From positions 124,001 to 188,000 of the forward strand of contig JAFTIQ010000031.1 in NCBI GenBank assembly GCA_017456805.1: 64,000 bases of DNA, read 5' to 3'. The translations under genes and the position numbers were made by a program. The notes below the pieces were generated by a model. That model worked only from the letters and a program-made list of their open reading frames with translations. It ran no database searches and was not told the DNA's origin. The stretch's first letter is position 1. The number at the start of each line of letters is the position of its first letter. Shown here in pieces: positions 9,101 through 16,767 of this stretch. The DNA is from Lentisphaeria bacterium (GTDB lineage Bacteria; Verrucomicrobiota; Lentisphaeria; Victivallales; UBA1829).

Positions 9101-9575
9101 TGGCGGTCCAGGTTTCATCCGGGATTTTTCCGCTGCGGTAGTGTTTCAGATCGTAAACGGTTCCCAGAGGGTTCATGGTGAGCTGATAATATTCATCTTT
9201 TCCGGCAGAAGCGATCCAGAGTTCCACACTGTCATCATGCCAGACTTTGCTGTCCTGGCGTCTCTGGCTGGCAAGAAGGCGAGCCCCGTTTGGCGGAAGT
9301 TCCGATTCGATTCTCAGATAGAAATTTCCTCCGGAGGTTCCGAAGAGCGTTCTTCCCCGGCGCAGTTCCATCTGTTTGGTTGTGCGGACATAAAATCCGT
9401 AAGTAGAGTTTGCCGCATCCCAAACGGGGGAATCTTTTCCGTCAAGTGCCGGTTTGGAAGGCAGTTCCGGGACAAAAAATACGGGGGCTTTCTTTGCTGT
9501 TTCCGGCTGAGCTGCAAACGATGTTATTGCCATCATAGCGGAACATACAAAGAAAAGAAATTTGTTTTTCATCAT
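6195..9575 (-). CDS. Large secreted glycoside-hydrolase-like protein, 1126 aa
   Basis: The start is placed at ATG 9575 (or the adjacent ATG 9572) because AAGGA stands just upstream and it gives a signal peptide, KFLFFVCSAMMAITSFA; the longer frame from 9650 would run through the promoter. Residues about 30-230 resemble the CBM9-like sugar-binding fold found in heterotrimeric and glycan-active proteins (KPALDGKDSPVWDAA, WHDDSVELWIAS). A middle beta-rich part leads to a C-terminal TIM-barrel-like region (about 640-1126) with GIGIYCDNSFPRN, WGWASGYKPFPTE and VRTDWAMRMIYGV, similar to GH123-related domains of unknown specificity common in Lentisphaerae. It heads a three-gene operon. Substrate is unknown. 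Confidence 0.75.
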   Translation of the reverse strand: MMKNKFLFFVCSAMMAITSFAAQPETAKKAPVFFVPELPSKPALDGKDSPVWDAANSTYGFYVRTTKQMELRRGRTLFGTSGGNFYLRIESELPPNGARLLASQRRQDSKVWHDDSVELWIASAGKDEYYQLTMNPLGTVYDLKHYRSGKIPDETWTAKWKKVNFLDKKRNVWVAEFEIPVQELDPSGKQFKILVSRNWKRPANQTPFIVNEAPFNDLSRYATFVFVKKAPAINIKDLGLLEKQLFDLNALIRNNSGSEKTYEAKLHFFHGDMPETTSVKKLTIAPGKSGTIQFHDDGGRIHLRTNHIVSLTVKEGEKVVYSVKIPYKLPFDEENRWKIRSGVNTNFQFAIYPYLKKGTIRFDAESGLTHAVISVKSGNTVLSRQKFAPLKKENICTFALPKLQDGTYELELTMYKGAVKIRSSKQSFLRKVFPWENNNLGITDVVYPPFKDLKVSGNKLKSVMTEFAFDGTGLYSSVKPAGEEILNGKLTYHFSANGNAGKITKSTGRFTKRSAAECIFEGVASTDAGFRIRTVAKTEYDGCTRYEMTLLPDSGKKPVLDTFHLDIPLDDSQIRLLHVIKSGHIRTNPAVYVPKGEGVIWRSSEVSNGDFFGNMHIYIWLGEVERGLSWFADNDRYFSVDEKKPVQELIRQNGKLILRVHFVNKALKLDQPRTIVFGMQPSPVKPMPSDWRKPKLVIPPHGGSNAYWGIRPAYAGKYPVKYDWEFVDRMVIARKTGKIDAAYIESFIQKHYSKLPKDRIANYRAHARGGHYSMMAQRGKQPTMLYLEEHCQDQTTPEWAVFQDEWGLNRFTPRKWLKEEDLTTGALSSAAGIGITPTKSYQDFVMWYAREWLKRGIGIYCDNSFPRNSLDPLNSNAYQRPDGTWQPSSDIWDMREYHKRLWVLTKQMQPSVEWPLMVSLHITNAMILPIVCWTDIQLDLEWGWASGYKPFPTELLEIETTGRQIGAYPQAHFPIVGCGLVHEDPTYLRGKIDEAMVRTDWAMRMIYGVLRYDMRGENFTPMNKIVNDFGLGTNKCQVFDYWRKNSPVIITPEATVKNIVLRNGNQAILILASWNEKPTTVKVQFKNWNIRSAAGTYPAETYSVKNNSFELKLGKYGMQLIKLEVK

Positions 9576-9622
9576 CAATATCCTTTCAGTTTTTTTAACT
9601 GTTGTTATATCTGTTACGTTAA

Positions 9623-9650
9623 AATATAGCTTGAGTTTTAGAATTTTCAA
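9623..9650 (-). promoter_or_regulatory. Promoter of the glycan operon
   Basis: Minus strand: TTGAAA (9650-9645), 16-bp spacer, TATATT (9628-9623), about 48 bp before the start codon at 9575. The same form drives birA on the other strand 70 bp away. Confidence 0.7.
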
Positions 9651-9693
9651 GGTCCGACACTGACAATATGGATAAAAAGGTGTGATATTTTGT

Positions 9694-9721
9694 TTGAAAA
9701 AGGGAGATGATGTGATATATT
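9694..9721 (+). promoter_or_regulatory. Promoter of birA (and possibly the oad genes)
   Basis: TTGAAA at 9694-9699, 16-bp spacer, TATATT at 9716-9721, leaving a leader of about 30 nt before the GTG start at 9757. Between this and the opposing promoter at 9623-9650 there is no other gene. Confidence 0.7.
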
Positions 9722-9756
9722 AAGCGAAATTTTGATCTGTCAAAACATGGTGCGGC

Positions 9757-10497
9757 GTGGGAAAAATACATTTTTTTGAGACATTGGATTCGACGAACAG
9801 TTATGCGGTCCGGCATTTTGATGAATTGTCGGATGGCGATCTTATTGTTGCGAAAACGCAGACTGCCGGGCGGGGCAGGCTGAACCGGAAATGGATTTCC
9901 ACCGAAGGAAATCTGTTTGCTTCTTTTGTGATCAAAGAACCCTTTGAAGAACCTTTTTATGCTACGATGGTATCCTCGTTATCTGTTGTTGCGGCGATCC
10001 GGAAATGTTATCCTCAGGTGGAAGCTGTGATCAAGTGGCCCAATGATGTTGTTGTCGGCGGAAAGAAAATCTGCGGTGTATTGTGCGAAGGGGTGATCCG
10101 GGAAGGAAAATTAAAGGGGATCATCTGTGGAATTGGTGTAAATTTGAACCTGAGCCGGGAAGAATTGGATTCGATTGATCAGCCTGCAATCTCTCTTTCC
10201 GTGGCAACCGGGGAAAAAATAAATTTAAAAAAATTTACAGATGAATTGGCAATTTACCTGAATTGGTATTATATTACCGGGAATAATTGCGCGCCGGATC
10301 TGTACAGTACATGGAAATCTAAAAATGCTGTGATTGGCGATCTTGTGCAGTTATATCCGCCTGCAGGAGATCCTTTTTTCGCGAAAGTGCTTGATATCAG
10401 TAGAGATGGAAAGCTGATCGTAGAGAGGGAAAGTGGGGAGATTCTTTATTTTTCCTGCGGTGATGTGAAATTGAAACCAAGTGATAACTTGAAATAA
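9757..10497 (+). CDS. birA: Biotin--[acetyl-CoA-carboxylase] ligase
   Basis: Attaches biotin to the acceptor lysine of biotin-dependent enzymes through biotinyl-5'-AMP. At 246 aa it has the catalytic and C-terminal domains only, with no N-terminal repressor helix-turn-helix (a group I ligase). Motifs: TLDSTNSYA near residue 9, the biotinyl-AMP loop TAGRGRLNRKW (about 37-47), IKWPNDVVVGGKKICGVLCE (about 91-110) and GIGVNLN. The start is GTG; the Shine-Dalgarno is weak. It is followed after 23 bp by oadG-oadA-oadB, whose alpha subunit carries the EAMKMET biotin acceptor, so ligase and probable substrate are co-transcribed. Confidence 0.95.
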   Translation: MGKIHFFETLDSTNSYAVRHFDELSDGDLIVAKTQTAGRGRLNRKWISTEGNLFASFVIKEPFEEPFYATMVSSLSVVAAIRKCYPQVEAVIKWPNDVVVGGKKICGVLCEGVIREGKLKGIICGIGVNLNLSREELDSIDQPAISLSVATGEKINLKKFTDELAIYLNWYYITGNNCAPDLYSTWKSKNAVIGDLVQLYPPAGDPFFAKVLDISRDGKLIVERESGEILYFSCGDVKLKPSDNLK

Positions 10498-10520
10498 ACA
10501 AACCAAGAAAGGGTTGAAAA

Positions 10521-10751
10521 ATGAGTCCGATTTTAGACGGATTGAAACTGATGGCAGCAGGGATGGGCTTCGTGTTCTCCTTCCTGGTGATCATGATCAT
10601 CTGCATGAAGATCATGGCAAAACTTCTGAAACCGATCGAGACATGTCTTGATCCCGCGGCTCCCGCTCCGAAGAAAAAAGCTTCTGCCGGAGATGACAAT
10701 GCTCGCCGTGCAGCAGCTGCCGTTGCAGCTCTTATCGCAAGCAAAAAATAA
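10521..10751 (+). CDS. oadG: Oxaloacetate decarboxylase gamma chain-like subunit, 76 aa
   Basis: Small membrane subunit that assembles with OadA and OadB in the sodium-translocating decarboxylase. One hydrophobic helix (about residues 9-33, LMAAGMGFVFSFLVIMIICM), then a flexible Pro/Ala/Lys-rich linker and an Ala-rich C-terminal helix (RRAAAAVAALIAS), the layout of OadG. The linker lacks the histidine cluster known for zinc binding in some homologues. Shine-Dalgarno AAAGGG precedes ATG 10521. The order gamma-alpha-beta matches classical oad operons. Confidence 0.88.
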   Translation: MSPILDGLKLMAAGMGFVFSFLVIMIICMKIMAKLLKPIETCLDPAAPAPKKKASAGDDNARRAAAAVAALIASKK

Positions 10752-10777
10752 CCAAATTTTGAAAGGATTATAATAAA

Positions 10778-12601
10778 ATGGCAAAGACAATCAAATTCAT
10801 GGATTGCTCCTTCCGTGACGGTTTCCAGTCATGTCTCGGAGCCCGTGTAAAAACTGACGACTTCCTTCCTGCTCTGAAGGCAGCTGCTGAAGCTGGAATC
10901 AACCACATTGAAATCGGCGGCGGTGCCCGTTTCCAGAGCCTTTACTTCTATTGCCAGGAAGATGCCTTTGAAATGATGGATCTCTGGCGTGCAACCGTCG
11001 GTCCGGATGTCAACCTCCAGACCCTTTCCCGCGGTGTCAACGTCGTCGGCCTTTCCTCTCAGTCCTCCGATATCATCGATCTCCATGCAAAACTCTTCAA
11101 AAAGCATGGTATGACCACCATCCGTAACTTCGATGCTCTCAATGACGTCCGTAACCTCGATGTCTCCGGCCGCGCAATCCATAAGCATGGCTTGAAACAC
11201 CAGATCACTGTCACAATGATGGGTCTCGCTCCCACACTGAATGAGCCCTATGCTCATACTCCCAAATTCTATGCTGACAGATTGAAAGAAATCCTTGACA
11301 GCGGAATTCCGTTTGACAGCGTTGCATTCAAAGATGCTTCCGGAACCTCCACCCCCGCAACTGTTTACGAAACCATCAAGGCAGCCCGTCAGATGCTCCC
11401 TGCTGATATCGAAATCCAGTTCCATACCCATGACACCGCAGGTATGGCAGTCGCTTGCAACTACGCTGCTATCTCCGCAGGCGCAGATGTCATCGACCTC
11501 GCAATGGCTCCCCTCTCCGGCGGTACCTGCGAAGCTGATATCCTCGTCATGTACCAGAGACTCCGCGGAACCGAATACTCCCTCGACATTGATCCCGATA
11601 AGATCCTCAAAGTCGAAAAAGTCTTCAAGGATTGCCTCAGCAAGTACTTCATGCCCCCGGAATCCATGCAGGTCTCCCCTGAAATTATCTTCAGCCCCAT
11701 GCCCGGCGGAGCTCTCACTGCAAACACCCAGATGATGCGCGACAACAACTGCCTCGACAAGTACGATGCATGTATCGCAGAAATGCGCGAAGTCGTTGCA
11801 AAAGGCGGTTTCGGCACAAGCGTTACTCCCGTTTCCCAGTTCTACTTCCAGCAGGCTTTCCGTAACGCAGTTATGGGCAAAAATGCTGACGGTTCCTGGA
11901 AACTCGATCCCAAGGGCTATGGTCTGATGGTTCTCGGTTACTTCGGTAAAACCCCGATCGCTCCTGATCCGCAGGTCGTCAAATGGGCTCAGGAACAGCT
12001 GGGCAAAGAACCCACCACCAAAGCTGTCGTCGAAATCAACGATGCAAACCCCGAACTCGGAATCGCAGCTGCAACCAAGACTCTCGAAGCCAACAATCTG
12101 CCTGTCACCGATGAAAATATCTTCATCATCGCAGCTTGCGGCGATAAAGGTCTGAAATTCCTCCAGGGCGACAAACCCATGGGTATCCGTTACAATGATG
12201 AAAAGCCCGCTGCTGGTGCTGCAAAGACTGACAACAAGTCCTACACCGCAACCGTCGATGGCAAAACCTTCAATGTTCAGGTCGTTTCCGATGATACCGT
12301 TACTGTTGACGGAAAGACCTTCAAGGTTGGTATCGGAACCGGTGCTGCCGCAGCTGCTCCGAAAGCAGCCGGATCCGGCGATGCCAAGGAAATCGCGTCT
12401 CCGCTGCCCGGAACCGTCCTCCGTATCTGCGTGAGCGCAGGGGATGCAGTCGAAGCCGGTGATGAACTCATGATTCTCGAAGCTATGAAGATGGAAACCC
12501 CTGTTAAGGCAGAAGCTGCCGGAACCGTTGCTGACATCCTCGTGAACGAAAAAGATGTTGTCACCGCCGGACAGGCTCTCCTTTCTATCGAGGAGAAATA
12601 A
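10778..12601 (+). CDS. oadA: Oxaloacetate decarboxylase (or related carboxylase) alpha subunit with biotinyl domain
   Basis: Cytosolic carboxyltransferase that moves CO2 from oxaloacetate to biotin; beta then releases it while pumping Na+. Residues 1-about 460 form the HMGL-like barrel plus conserved carboxylase domain (MDCSFRDGFQS, FKDASGTSTPAT, FHTHDTAGMA with metal-binding His-x-His, MPGGALTANTQ). A flexible linker with a TVDGKTFNVQV duplication leads to the biotinyl domain, EAMKMET, acceptor Lys near 571. Codons are strongly biased to C-ending forms (CTC, ATC, GTC, CCC), unlike neighbours, as expected for a highly expressed gene. The decarboxylase reading is favoured over pyruvate carboxylase subunit B because oadB and oadG flank it. 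Confidence 0.93.
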   Translation: MAKTIKFMDCSFRDGFQSCLGARVKTDDFLPALKAAAEAGINHIEIGGGARFQSLYFYCQEDAFEMMDLWRATVGPDVNLQTLSRGVNVVGLSSQSSDIIDLHAKLFKKHGMTTIRNFDALNDVRNLDVSGRAIHKHGLKHQITVTMMGLAPTLNEPYAHTPKFYADRLKEILDSGIPFDSVAFKDASGTSTPATVYETIKAARQMLPADIEIQFHTHDTAGMAVACNYAAISAGADVIDLAMAPLSGGTCEADILVMYQRLRGTEYSLDIDPDKILKVEKVFKDCLSKYFMPPESMQVSPEIIFSPMPGGALTANTQMMRDNNCLDKYDACIAEMREVVAKGGFGTSVTPVSQFYFQQAFRNAVMGKNADGSWKLDPKGYGLMVLGYFGKTPIAPDPQVVKWAQEQLGKEPTTKAVVEINDANPELGIAAATKTLEANNLPVTDENIFIIAACGDKGLKFLQGDKPMGIRYNDEKPAAGAAKTDNKSYTATVDGKTFNVQVVSDDTVTVDGKTFKVGIGTGAAAAAPKAAGSGDAKEIASPLPGTVLRICVSAGDAVEAGDELMILEAMKMETPVKAEAAGTVADILVNEKDVVTAGQALLSIEEK

Positions 12602-12604
12602 TTC

Positions 12605-14383
12605 ATGAAAATGATGAAAACATTGGTAATTGCCCTTGCCGTTCTTCTTGGAACGGCAGGTGTGATGGCTGCGGGAGAAGCTCGGCCTGATTCCAAATCC
12701 GTCCTGGAACAGGATCCCAGAAATGGGATCGGAACGCCTCTCGCAGCTCTTCCGCTTCCCAACAATGATAAAGTCGCAGAAAGTCCTGAGGAAGAAAAGG
12801 TTGCGGTTGCAAGAGCTTTTGACAAGAACTTTACAGACAGTGTCAAGAATACTCAGTGGAAGTATTTGACCGAATACGAAGATGATGTCTTCGCCTGGTA
12901 TCAGCTTCCCGATGGCCGTTATGCTCTGGTTTACAAAGAAACCAACAAACCCGGTACTCTTTACTCCGTCACCTTCCAGAAAGGACAGAAGATCACAGCC
13001 GGTCGTGAGATCATGGTCGTGACCATTCCCGGACGCAGTAAAGCAAAAGTCAAAAATATGCACAGCTTCCTGCCTCTGGCTCTGAACCCTGAACTGAAAG
13101 CTGCCGGAACCATCGAGCCCGGTATGATTCTTGCATACTTTGCTCCGGAAATCCTTTCTCATGACTCTGTCAAAGAAGGAGGCTCTGCGAAGACCCTTGG
13201 TCCCATGAAAGATCTTCTCTGGGGACTTTGGGAAAGTACCGGTCTTTATGATGTGATCGCTCAGACCAGAGCGGATTTCGGCAATACCTGGCTGCTCGGT
13301 CTTGGTCGTGTCCTGATGATGCTCGTCGGTATTCTTCTGCTCTACCTCGCAGTTGTCAAGGAATTTGAACCTCTGCTTCTGCTTCCCATCGGTTTCGGTG
13401 CAATTCTCTCCAACATTCCTGTTGCAGCGATCTCCGGTCCGGATGGTCTGCTTGGTATGGTCTACAACGTCGGTATTGAATCCGGTGTGTTCCCGCTTTT
13501 GATCTTCATGGGGGTTGGGGCTATGACTGACTTCGGTCCTCTGATTGCCAACCCGAAAACAGCTCTCCTCGGTGGTGCTGCTCAGTTCGCAATCTTCTCT
13601 GCACTGCTCGGTGCTTTGATCCTTGCAGAATGCGGTATCCCGTTTGACCTGAAAGATGCCGGTTCCATCGGTATCATCGGTGGTGCTGACGGTCCGACAG
13701 CTATCTATCTGACCAGTAAGCTTTCTCCGAAACTTCTCGGATCCATTGCGGTTGCAGCATACAGTTACATGGCTCTTGTGCCTGTGATCCAGCCTCCGAT
13801 CATGCGTCTGCTGACCACCGAAAAGGAACGGAAGATCAAAATGAGCCAGCTCCGTCCGGTTCACAAACTTGAAAAGGTTTGCTTCCCTCTTCTGATCACA
13901 TTCCTCTGCGCATTCCTCCTGCCTGATGCAGCACCTCTTATCGGTATGCTCATGTTTGGTAACTTCATGCGTGAATGCGGCGTTGTGGAACGTCTGAACC
14001 AGACCGCACAGAATGCGCTCTGTAACATCGTTACCATCTTCCTCGGACTTGCAGTCGGTTCCAAACTTTCTGCTGACCAGTTCCTGAACTTGCAGACCCT
14101 GGGTATTCTGCTCCTCGGCTGCGTGGCATTCTGCTTCGGTACCGGTGCCGGTGTGATCTTCGCGAAGATCATGAACCTGTTCCTCAAGGAAAAGATCAAC
14201 CCGTTGATCGGTTCTGCTGGTGTTTCTGCTGTTCCGATGGCAGCCCGTGTCTCCAACAAAGTCGGTCTGGAAGCTGATCCTCAGAACTTCCTGCTGATGC
14301 ATGCTATGGGACCCAACGTCTCCGGTGTGATCGGTTCTGCTGTTGCAGCCGGTCTGCTCCTGAAGGCTCTCGGCGGACTTTGA
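12605..14383 (+). CDS. oadB: Sodium-translocating decarboxylase beta subunit with N-terminal exported extension
   Basis: Membrane subunit that decarboxylates carboxybiotin and pumps Na+. The core, residues about 225-592, is typical: multiple helices, [53 protein letters not shown] (the family's conserved D in GADGPTA), [14 protein letters not shown] and a C-terminal [15 protein letters not shown]. Ordinary OadB is about 370-430 aa; this one has an extra 200 residues at the N-terminus: a signal-like helix ([19 protein letters not shown]), then a soluble region with [19 protein letters not shown] that should lie outside the membrane. The start ATG 12605 is 3 bp after oadA. No in-frame alternative start near the core would restore a typical length. 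The extension is unrecognised. Confidence 0.92.
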   Translation: MKMMKTLVIALAVLLGTAGVMAAGEARPDSKSVLEQDPRNGIGTPLAALPLPNNDKVAESPEEEKVAVARAFDKNFTDSVKNTQWKYLTEYEDDVFAWYQLPDGRYALVYKETNKPGTLYSVTFQKGQKITAGREIMVVTIPGRSKAKVKNMHSFLPLALNPELKAAGTIEPGMILAYFAPEILSHDSVKEGGSAKTLGPMKDLLWGLWESTGLYDVIAQTRADFGNTWLLGLGRVLMMLVGILLLYLAVVKEFEPLLLLPIGFGAILSNIPVAAISGPDGLLGMVYNVGIESGVFPLLIFMGVGAMTDFGPLIANPKTALLGGAAQFAIFSALLGALILAECGIPFDLKDAGSIGIIGGADGPTAIYLTSKLSPKLLGSIAVAAYSYMALVPVIQPPIMRLLTTEKERKIKMSQLRPVHKLEKVCFPLLITFLCAFLLPDAAPLIGMLMFGNFMRECGVVERLNQTAQNALCNIVTIFLGLAVGSKLSADQFLNLQTLGILLLGCVAFCFGTGAGVIFAKIMNLFLKEKINPLIGSAGVSAVPMAARVSNKVGLEADPQNFLLMHAMGPNVSGVIGSAVAAGLLLKALGGL

Positions 14384-14405
14384 TCTGCTGAATCAGTATG
14401 AAATC

Positions 14406-14442
14406 AAAGGACGGTTTCCGGTAAAATGGAGCCGTCCTTTTT
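14406..14442 (+). terminator. Intrinsic terminator of the birA-oad operon
   Basis: AAAGGACGG (14406-14414) pairs with CCGTCCTTT (14432-14440) and runs into a short T-tract; it lies 23 bp after the oadB stop and just before mnmA. Confidence 0.85.
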
Positions 14443-14457
14443 CTTTCGGATGGATTT

Positions 14458-15537
14458 ATGAAAAAAGAATTTGAAACAGTCTTTTTCGGGTTGAAACCCG
14501 GCGACAAAGTGATGGTTGCATACAGTGGAGGGGTGGACTCCTCCTATGCTGCCGCATTGTGCCGCGATCTGGGGTTTCAGGTCGAAACAGTTACAATGAG
14601 TTTGTTTCCCGAAGCGCAGGAGACTGCGGCCTTTGCGGAACGGACCGCCCGGGAAGCGGGATATGTTCATCACACTCTTGATCTTTCTGCCGAATTCCGG
14701 GAAGAGATCATGCATCATACATGGCGGCAATATACAGCCGGTTTGACACCGAACCCTTGTGCTGTCTGTAATATAAAATTCAAATTCGGCAGATTGAAAG
14801 AGTTTGCCCGGTCGCGAAACTGCAAAGCATTGATCACCGGACATTATGCCCGGATCCTGCAGAATGAATCGGGAAACATTGAATTGCGGAAAGGTGTCTG
14901 CGCAGAAAAAGATCAATCCTATTTTCTTTTCGGCGTTTCCCGGGCCGCATTGTCATTTTGCCGGACTCCTCTCGGGATTCTGCAAAAGACAGAAGTCCGT
15001 TCCGGAGCGGAGGAGAAGAAATTGGAAGCCGCAAAATCCAAAGAGAGTCAGGATGTCTGTTTCGGAGGGGATTCCATGCCGGAAACGCTTTCCGCCCTGT
15101 TCCCGGAACCGCCTGCGGAAGGAAATTTTCTTTCCGATGAGGGAAAAATTCTCGGGAAGCATAAAGGGGTTCAGTTTTATACGATCGGACAGCGGAAGGG
15201 AACCGGGGTTGCACTGGGATGCCCTGCCTACATCAGTTCCATCAATGGAAATACGCGGGAGATTGTGATCAGCACTGATTCCGGAAAATTGTTCCGGAAG
15301 GAATTGATTGCCCGGGAATGTAATTTTCTGGAAGATTTGCCGGAAAAATTTACTGCGGAGATCCGGATCCGTTATCGGAGCCGGGCTGTGACAGGGACGG
15401 TTGAGAAGTTGGAAAACTGCCGGTGCAAAGTGACGTTTTCGGAGCCTGTGCGGGCAGCTGCTCCGGGGCAGGGGGCTGTTTTTTATGATGGGGATAAAGT
15501 TCTCGGCGGCGGCTGGATCGAACCGTTTGAGGAATAA
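14458..15537 (+). CDS. mnmA: tRNA-specific 2-thiouridylase MnmA
   Basis: Cytosolic ATP pyrophosphatase that places sulfur on U34 of tRNA Lys, Glu and Gln. The P-loop AYSGGVDSSYAA is at residues 21-32. The two catalytic cysteines are visible: C101 in LTPNPCAVCN and C201 in ESQDVCF. The C-terminal part keeps FYTIGQRKGTGVALG, the tRNA-binding region and the closing beta-barrel ending in VLGGGWIE. Length 359 aa matches the family. It sits alone between the oad terminator and a long non-coding interval; a short GTTTTC/GAAAAC hairpin at 15545-15566 before a T-run may end its transcript. Confidence 0.93.
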   Translation: MKKEFETVFFGLKPGDKVMVAYSGGVDSSYAAALCRDLGFQVETVTMSLFPEAQETAAFAERTAREAGYVHHTLDLSAEFREEIMHHTWRQYTAGLTPNPCAVCNIKFKFGRLKEFARSRNCKALITGHYARILQNESGNIELRKGVCAEKDQSYFLFGVSRAALSFCRTPLGILQKTEVRSGAEEKKLEAAKSKESQDVCFGGDSMPETLSALFPEPPAEGNFLSDEGKILGKHKGVQFYTIGQRKGTGVALGCPAYISSINGNTREIVISTDSGKLFRKELIARECNFLEDLPEKFTAEIRIRYRSRAVTGTVEKLENCRCKVTFSEPVRAAAPGQGAVFYDGDKVLGGGWIEPFEE

Positions 15538-15704
15538 CGCATAAGTTTTCCGGAATCATTGAAAACATTTTAGCGGAGTCTCTTTTTGTTTATTTTCTTA
15601 ACGCAGTCATGGAAGAGAAGCTTATTTTTTGGTGATTTTTCAGATTTTCCCGGAGGTATGGGAAGATTTGTTGAAAAAAAATGAAAAAAAACTGAAAAAT
15701 CCTG

Positions 15705-15732
15705 TTGTAATTTTAAAATATTGTACTATGTT
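15705..15732 (+). promoter_or_regulatory. Promoter of the candidate structured RNA
   Basis: TTGTAA at 15705-15710, 16-bp spacer, TATGTT at 15727-15732. The predicted start, about 15739-15740, falls immediately before the 5' strand of the closing stem that begins at 15741. The preceding 15567-15704 is AT-rich without a supported gene. Confidence 0.5.
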
Positions 15733-15739
15733 TCCTTAT

Positions 15740-16022
15740 ATTCCGGTAAAAGGCAGGATCAATGTATGAAAAACGTGGGTTTTGTTTTCCGGGATTTAAT
15801 ATAGTCGTAACCGGAAATTACTGTTTCGCCAAAGGGGCAAGACGGAAAAAGAGCGGAAACGTGCAAAGGGAAGTGAAATTTTTTATGATATTCAAGGATA
15901 ACAATATTCAGAGATTGGATTTTCTCAAGGGGAATCCATTTGCACAGGCGCAAGCCTGCTGATTTTTAGTTCCTGAAAATACCTTCAAAAAGCCACCTTT
16001 CTTTCACGGTACGCCGGAAAGA
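15740..16022 (+). ncRNA. Candidate structured non-coding RNA upstream of fthC (possibly 6S-like)
   Basis: The 5' TTCCGG (15741-15746) pairs with CCGGAA (16014-16019). Nested inside are AAAGG/CCTTT (15749-15753 with 15996-16000), CAGGA/TCCTG (15754-15758 with 15971-15975), GTGCAAA/TTTGCAC (15861-15867 with 15939-15945), and local hairpins TTTCCGG/CCGGAAA (15786-15817), TGGATT/AATCCA (15916-15938) and a GCAA tetraloop CAGGC-GCAA-GCCTG (15945-15958). The paired rod with internal loops and the position directly in front of a 5-formyltetrahydrofolate cyclo-ligase gene resemble ssrS (6S RNA). However, at about 280 nt and with branched hairpins it is larger than typical 6S. Hallmarks of RNase P RNA, tmRNA and SRP RNA were looked for and not found. 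No convincing protein is encoded. Confidence 0.45.
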
Positions 16023-16131
16023 GGAATGAAAATGCAAGACCGAACGGAAAGGATCCGATCCGCGATGGGTGGTTTTTATTGTCTTTATTCCGATCATTTT
16101 TTTGCTTGCCGCAGCTGTGGAGGCTCTTCCC

Positions 16132-16722
16132 GTGTCTGATGAAATGAAATCATCGAAGAAGCTTCTGCGGAAACACTTTCTTGGATTGCGCACAGAGATT
16201 GGTGCGGAAGATCGGCTTTTGCTTGATAAAAGGATAGCAGATCATGTTCGCGGGATGAAGGAATTTCAAGAGGCGTCTGTTGTTGCCGGTTATGTGACCG
16301 ACGGCACGGAGCCGGATGTGATTCCCTTGCTCCGGGATGCGCTCCGCCGGGGATCAGAGGTGTGTCTTCCGAAATGGAACGGAACAGAGTATATTCTGTC
16401 CTATGTGAGAGAGGACGGCATTGACAGGCTTGAGCCCGGGAAATGGGGGCTTTTGGAGCCTGTTGCGACTGTTCCTGCTAATTTGGAAAAGATTGGCGGG
16501 AATCTGCTCTTATTGGTGCCGGGCGTGGCTTTTGATGAGTCATTTGCCAGACTCGGCAGGGGCGGCGGGATCTATGACAGATTCCTGGCTGCCGGAAGGC
16601 GTTCATTTGCGCTTGGCGTCTTCTATGAATGTCAGAAAACACTGACACTCCCCAGGGAGGAGCACGATGCATTTCTGGATGCAGCTGTGACGGAATCCGG
16701 GGTGAGAAAGCGCATAACATAA
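16132..16722 (+). CDS. fthC: 5-formyltetrahydrofolate cyclo-ligase
   Basis: Converts 5-formyl-THF to 5,10-methenyl-THF using ATP, in the cytosol. I place the start at GTG 16132, eight bases after a perfect GGAGG; this gives 196 aa, the family's usual length. The in-frame ATG at 16069 would add 21 hydrophobic residues with no ribosome site. Motifs: the N-terminal KLLRKHFLGLR basic helix, VAGYVTDGTEPDV, and the family signature PGVAFDESFARLGRGGGIYD near residue 138. It follows a candidate structured RNA, an arrangement known for ssrS-ygfA in other bacteria, and precedes rny by 45 bp. Confidence 0.92.
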   Translation: MSDEMKSSKKLLRKHFLGLRTEIGAEDRLLLDKRIADHVRGMKEFQEASVVAGYVTDGTEPDVIPLLRDALRRGSEVCLPKWNGTEYILSYVREDGIDRLEPGKWGLLEPVATVPANLEKIGGNLLLLVPGVAFDESFARLGRGGGIYDRFLAAGRRSFALGVFYECQKTLTLPREEHDAFLDAAVTESGVRKRIT

Positions 16723-16767
16723 CAGCCGGCGGAAGAAATTCCAAACGGCAGAATGAGGTTTATATAT

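Noticed and set aside
10829..14302. Continuous 1157-codon open frame on the minus strand
   Set aside because: It is the antisense of oadA and oadB. Their strong C-ending codon bias removes stops from the complementary frame; the translation shows no domain and is Cys/His/Asp-rich in a way typical of shadows.
15762..15962. 66-codon frame starting ATG in the mnmA-fthC gap
   Set aside because: It lies completely inside the paired region of the candidate RNA, lacks a ribosome site and has a composition driven by the stems.
16069..16131. Upstream extension of fthC
   Set aside because: Adds a hydrophobic stretch without ribosome site; GGAGG positions the GTG at 16132 clearly.
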